From: Fen-1273 sp963748405 | Lineage (GTDB): Bacteria > Bacteroidota > Ignavibacteria > UBA10030 > UBA6906 | Assembly: GCA_963748405.1 (NCBI GenBank) | Contig: CAVVIT010000011.1 | Coordinates: 496,001-560,000 of the forward strand | Reading direction: 5' to 3' | Length of the DNA: 64,000 nt | Part shown: in pieces, positions 62,101 through 64,000 of the stretch | Position numbering within the stretch: position 1 is the stretch's first letter | Layout: each line of letters opens with the position of its first letter | Notes under the pieces: generated by a model | Database searches by the model: none | The model's input: only the letters and a program-made list of their open reading frames with translations | Told to the model about the DNA's origin: nothing | Made by a program: the position numbers and the translations under genes

Positions 62101-62269
62101 CGAACCACATGAATCCACGGCGGTCCTGAAGGATGGCATTGACGGTGGATTGAGACAGCCCCTGCGAGAGGCGTTTGAAACGGACCGGATCCGCCCCTGC
62201 CCGGAGGGGGGAGGGGGCGCAAAGGAAACAGAAGATGATGAGAAGGGGCAGAATCCGGATGGGGTTCAT
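59165..62269 (-). CDS. Two-component sensor kinase with double beta-propeller sensor
   Basis: 1034 residues. Signal peptide or first helix ILPLLIIFCFLCAPSPLRA; then 14 propeller repeats of the DRxGxLWxGTxxGGLxRxD type (two seven-bladed propellers, about residues 30-660), a Y_Y_Y domain (FEFAALDYTAPEKNRYAYRLEG), one membrane helix (WWFLLAVASCIAGGTYFSY), a HisKA_3 dimerisation site with His834 in SDLHDDIGSG and a HATPase with KEAVTNIVKHS, DDGRGF and GLINMKGRAE. The ATG at 62269 is chosen because the predicted promoter (62294-62322) starts transcription downstream of a possible GTG at 62293. The ligand is unknown; such sensors often detect carbohydrate or surface material. Confidence 0.92.
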   Translation of the reverse strand: MNPIRILPLLIIFCFLCAPSPLRAGADPVRFKRLSQGLSQSTVNAILQDRRGFMWFGTQDGLNRFDGYAFTVYRHDPSDPNSIHDNYIWTMAEDAVGDLWIGTLNGGLSRYSPGRGEFRTYVHDSSSPSSLSDNNVTALCTGADGAVIVGTWGGGLQRFDRTNNRFTQIPLGDKRVRCLVADRSGTVWVGTWNGLEVIDSSGAHASRYVHDPRDPGSVSGDRIISLYKDRAGTMWVGTFDAGLNRFDRATNTFMHFPRNRETARAPGSDEIRCIGGDRRGRLWIGTLNAGVDCYDPAAGTFTHYRSREFDPDGLSSDRVFSIFEDRAGAVWFGTGDAGVNRYDPLAHSIAHIKRDPSDAGSLSNNVVRAVLQDARGELWVGTFGGGLNRRLPGRSGFIHYRHEPGRPASLASDAVVALFEDSRHDLWIGTADAGLDLFERESGTFRHFRHDRRDSSSISSDAVMTFTEDRAGDLWIGTSGGGADRFSMSTGKFLHFLPGRGEAAGGNDVWAIHEDRSGSLWMGTWGEGLNRLDGVSHAVAHFVHDPGKSGTLSNNTVWSIYEDAAGTLWLGTWGGGLNRLDPATGTFRAYTETDGLPNNVVYGILPDGKGNLWLSTNKGIAKFSIRAGTFRSYDVLDGLQADEFNQGAYCRGTDGTLYFGGVNGLSAFHPDSLSDNPDPPPVVITGFQVFNRPVFTDAVPGPDDRITLPYGDNFFSFEFAALDYTAPEKNRYAYRLEGFDRDWVYAGTRRYVSYTHLSGGDYVFHVTGSNSDGIWNQEGISLRVHIDPPFYQTWWFLLAVASCIAGGTYFSYRVRLVKLLDLEKLRTRIASDLHDDIGSGLTRIAVLSDVALQQAETLQKAGGAGPPAGPSGVTHSIRKVGNIARELVDAMSDVVWSIDPRHDTAGSLMQRVKVYAFEMCEAKNIALSFETPSEGDSAGLSPEVMRELLLVAKEAVTNIVKHSGCSRARIRLVTGRKEISLEVEDDGRGFAPFAADGGNGLINMKGRAERAGGTFTVESAPGRGTRIHLTLPNV

Positions 62270-62293
62270 CGTCGAGAGCAATCGTCCGCCCAC

Positions 62294-62322
62294 AATCTAT
62301 GAATGCCCGCTCACAAACTCAA
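62294..62322 (-). promoter_or_regulatory. Predicted promoter of the sensor kinase gene
   Basis: On the minus strand, TTGAGT (62322-62317), 17 nt, TAGATT (62299-62294); start point near 62287, about 18 nt before the ATG at 62269. It carries no copy of the regulator box. Confidence 0.5.
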
Positions 62323-62362
62323 CTGACCGGTTCGCCCCCGCATTCGCGTGTTTTCCCCGGGG

Positions 62363-63088
62363 TCACGATCCGTGTTCCACTCCGGAGGTGATCTTAAGGT
62401 AGGGGTTTCCATCTTCCGACCAAACGCGAATGGTGAACCCGCTCTCGCGGAACGTCCGTTCCTCCGCACCGGTGACGTCCCGGTAGCGGGCAGGGAGCAG
62501 GAACACGGCGGAAGTGTCCCTCCCCTCGAAACGGAGAAGCGGAACGCTCTCCGAACCGATCTCCGCCATCTTGCAGCCGGCCAGCGTGGAGTAGTCCGCG
62601 CGCCGCGGCGGCGAGACGTCGATGCCGTGGTGTTCTCTGAACCAGGAGCGCACGGTCTGCGCATCGCCGCGCAGGGGATGGGTCTGGTCGATGAGCGGGT
62701 AATGTGCCACGGCCCAGGAAACAACGCGGTCCGTCTCCCGGTCCTGCGTGCGGAGGACGATGAGCACCGCCGTCAGAATGAAAAGGGCGAGACCCGCCGC
62801 ACGCGCCGCCCATGCGAAGCGCGCGCGGGCGGGGATCCGCACCGGGCCGGCGTTCCGGCTTTCTCCGGCGCGTCCCGCCCGGGAGAGCCGTTCCCGGATC
62901 CTGATCGTGGAGCGGCGGAACGGCGTGGAAGCGTTGTGAACCTGCCGGGCGAAGGCTCTCTCTTCTTCAAGTTCACGGCGGCACTCCTCGCACGTGGCGA
63001 GGTGAGCGGCGATCGCCGCCTCCTCATCGGCCGGGAGCTGACGGCCCGCATAGAAGACAAGGTCTCTCCGGCAGTCGTCACATGTCAT
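62363..63088 (-). CDS. zf-HC2 anti-sigma factor, membrane-anchored
   Basis: 241 residues. The N-terminal zinc motif is CDDC...HLATCEECRREL (His-x3-Cys-x2-Cys). One membrane segment (WAARAAGLALFILTAVLIVL) is near residue 105, and the periplasmic part (YPLIDQTHPLRGDAQTVRSW...) could sense a redox or envelope signal (a Cys in TLAGCKMAEIG). It should hold the ECF sigma factor encoded just upstream. The start overlaps the sigma gene by 11 bp, so the two are made in fixed ratio. Confidence 0.85.
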   Translation of the reverse strand: MTCDDCRRDLVFYAGRQLPADEEAAIAAHLATCEECRRELEEERAFARQVHNASTPFRRSTIRIRERLSRAGRAGESRNAGPVRIPARARFAWAARAAGLALFILTAVLIVLRTQDRETDRVVSWAVAHYPLIDQTHPLRGDAQTVRSWFREHHGIDVSPPRRADYSTLAGCKMAEIGSESVPLLRFEGRDTSAVFLLPARYRDVTGAEERTFRESGFTIRVWSEDGNPYLKITSGVEHGS

Positions 63089-63692
63089 GGCTGTCCCTGT
63101 TCTTCTGTGTGATCAACGCGGTCCTCAGCATCTTTGCCGCCCTGCTGACCCTCTGGCGCGCTGCGGCGGGATGGATGCCGAGCGTCACGGCGATCTTTGC
63201 GTACGGCCATTCCTCAAGGTAGTGGTAGACGGCCGCCTCCCTGTACGTATCGGGAAGAGATTCGATCGCCCTGACGATCGCGTCCAGTGAGGGGCCGGGT
63301 TCCCCGCTGTCGCTCTCCTCTTCCGCGATGCCTTCCCCCATCTCCCGGATCACCGCGGGGTCGGTCGGGGTCCCGCGCCGTCGCGATCTCTTCGCTGCAT
63401 CCACGGCCGCGTTGTGCGCGATCCGCCTCAGCCATCCCCAGAGTGAGCCCGCCTCCTGGAGCTGACGCACGGATCGGTCAGCCCGCATCAGCGTTTCCTG
63501 CACCACGTCTTCCGCGTCCTGGATGTGCCGCACGAGGGAAAGGACGTACGAGAGGAGAGGACCCTGGAAACGGTCCGCCGCCTCGCCGAAGGCGCCCGGT
63601 TCCCCCGAACGCCATCGCGATGCGAGTGCGTCGGTGCCCCCGGGCGTCCCGGCCTCCGATCCGATCTCCGGTTCTTTCTGCATCACGTCCAT
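63078..63692 (-). CDS. ECF-family RNA polymerase sigma factor
   Basis: 204 residues. Region 2 (LLSYVLSLVRHIQDAEDVVQE) and region 4 (LPDTYREAAVYHYLEEWPY, ALGIHPAAARQRVSRAAKML with slight variation) are clear; region 3 is absent, as in ECF factors. The ATG at 63692 is used (a second Met three codons on is possible). The neighbours are the cupredoxin gene 55 bp upstream and the anti-sigma factor downstream. The predicted target promoters are not known. Confidence 0.9.
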   Translation of the reverse strand: MDVMQKEPEIGSEAGTPGGTDALASRWRSGEPGAFGEAADRFQGPLLSYVLSLVRHIQDAEDVVQETLMRADRSVRQLQEAGSLWGWLRRIAHNAAVDAAKRSRRRGTPTDPAVIREMGEGIAEEESDSGEPGPSLDAIVRAIESLPDTYREAAVYHYLEEWPYAKIAVTLGIHPAAARQRVSRAAKMLRTALITQKNRDSHDM

Positions 63693-63747
63693 GCGATTAT
63701 CAGGCGGCGCCCCGTATGTGTGCTGTCGTCAGCGGAAGGATGAACGA

Positions 63748-64000
63748 TTACCTGACGACGATCGTTCCTGCCATCCCCATGGAGCGGTGAGGGACGCAGT
63801 AATAGCCGAACGTTCCTTTCCGGTCGAACGTTCGCGTGTACGTCTCTCCCGGCGAGAGGCTGCCGGAATCCCACGCGCCGTCGTTGTCCGTCACCGTGTG
63901 GATCCCCTTCCCGTTGTTCACCCACTCCACGGTCGTTCCCTGATCGACGGTAAGCGTTGCCGGTACGAACCGCGGCGGCGGGCCCTCGATGGTGACCGTG
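63748..64000 (-). CDS. Cupredoxin (plastocyanin-like) domain protein, 5' end outside the window
   Basis: The frame is open to the right edge, so the start is beyond 64000; about 83 codons are visible. The type I copper ligands are readable: His in GKGIHTVTD, Cys and His in YYCVPHRSMGM and the axial Met two residues past a Ser (SMGM). The beta-sandwich pattern VTIEGPPPRFVPATLTVDQGT matches plastocyanin/azurin-like domains. It probably binds copper in the periplasm and carries electrons. It is the first known gene of a possible cupredoxin-sigma-anti-sigma operon. Confidence 0.82.
   Translation of the reverse strand, partial: TVTIEGPPPRFVPATLTVDQGTTVEWVNNGKGIHTVTDNDGAWDSGSLSPGETYTRTFDRKGTFGYYCVPHRSMGMAGTIVVR

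Noticed and set aside
1..64000. CRISPR arrays, insertion sequences, tRNA or rRNA genes, phage modules
   Set aside because: No regularly spaced repeats, transposase or integrase motifs, cloverleaf-like sequences or rRNA segments were seen while reading both strands; a tRNAscan or ISfinder run would be needed to be certain.

Overview
The window looks like chromosomal DNA from a GC-rich (by eye about 60%) member of the Bacteroidota/Chlorobiota (FCB) group, closer to Ignavibacteria- or Kryptonia-like lineages than to classical Bacteroidia. The evidence is a set of TonB-dependent receptors with carboxypeptidase-regulatory N-termini, a DUF4249 lipoprotein, two secreted proteins with type IX (Por) sorting tails (one carries the classical FPNPFNPST motif), and a propeller-type sensor kinase. 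Unlike Bacteroidia, many genes have recognisable Shine-Dalgarno sites. Most intergenic regions contain a sigma70-like promoter of the form TTGnnn-N17-TAnnnT. This placement is inference; there is no rRNA or tRNA in the window.

Layout. 1-2754: a TonB-dependent receptor cut by the left edge. 2815-5099: nfnA-nfnB-type electron-transfer flavoprotein pair (minus). 5343-6053: an orphan winged-helix protein. 6084-13685: the arginine biosynthesis cluster, with argD divergent from argC-J-B-R-G-H across a pair of ARG boxes; argD carries a frameshift in a G9 tract. 13697-14908: htpX plus a small membrane protein. 15160-18552: a large type IX-secreted protein. 18649-23854: uridine kinase, MgtC/DUF4010 membrane protein, PPK2 kinase and a zinc metalloprotease, tightly coupled. 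23916-26340: small membrane protein, DinB protein, PuuD-like membrane protein and a lipoprotein. 26636-31700 (minus): TonB receptor, DUF4249 lipoprotein and M61 peptidase. 31987-36313: glycosyltransferase, amino-acid permease, class V aminotransferase and a HEAT-like protein.

36341-50022 (minus) reads as one long glycan-utilisation operon: a regulatory-domain protein, a lipoprotein, GH31, GH172/DUF2961, galactokinase, a ribose-type ABC importer, an aldo/keto reductase and a GH38 alpha-mannosidase. Secreted hydrolases would release sugars, the ABC system would import them, and the kinase and reductase would process them.

50234-55756 (plus) is the most unusual region. Three paralogous small secreted beta-rich proteins are followed by an Ig-like chaperone-like protein and a 987-residue outer-membrane barrel protein flanked by Ig-like domains. 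The order resembles a chaperone-usher fimbrial operon, but I recognise none of the canonical families. A strong terminator after the first subunit, followed at once by a second promoter, suggests that the first subunit is made in excess.

55803-58333 (minus) holds a small secreted protein, a HAD phosphatase, a GIY-YIG protein and a type IX-secreted protein. 58452-62269 encodes a NarL-type response regulator and a double-propeller sensor kinase. The same operator-like repeat abuts the -35 box of both the regulator gene and the neighbouring type IX-secreted gene, predicting an autoregulated local regulon. 62363-64000 holds an anti-sigma factor, an ECF sigma factor and a cupredoxin gene that runs off the right edge.
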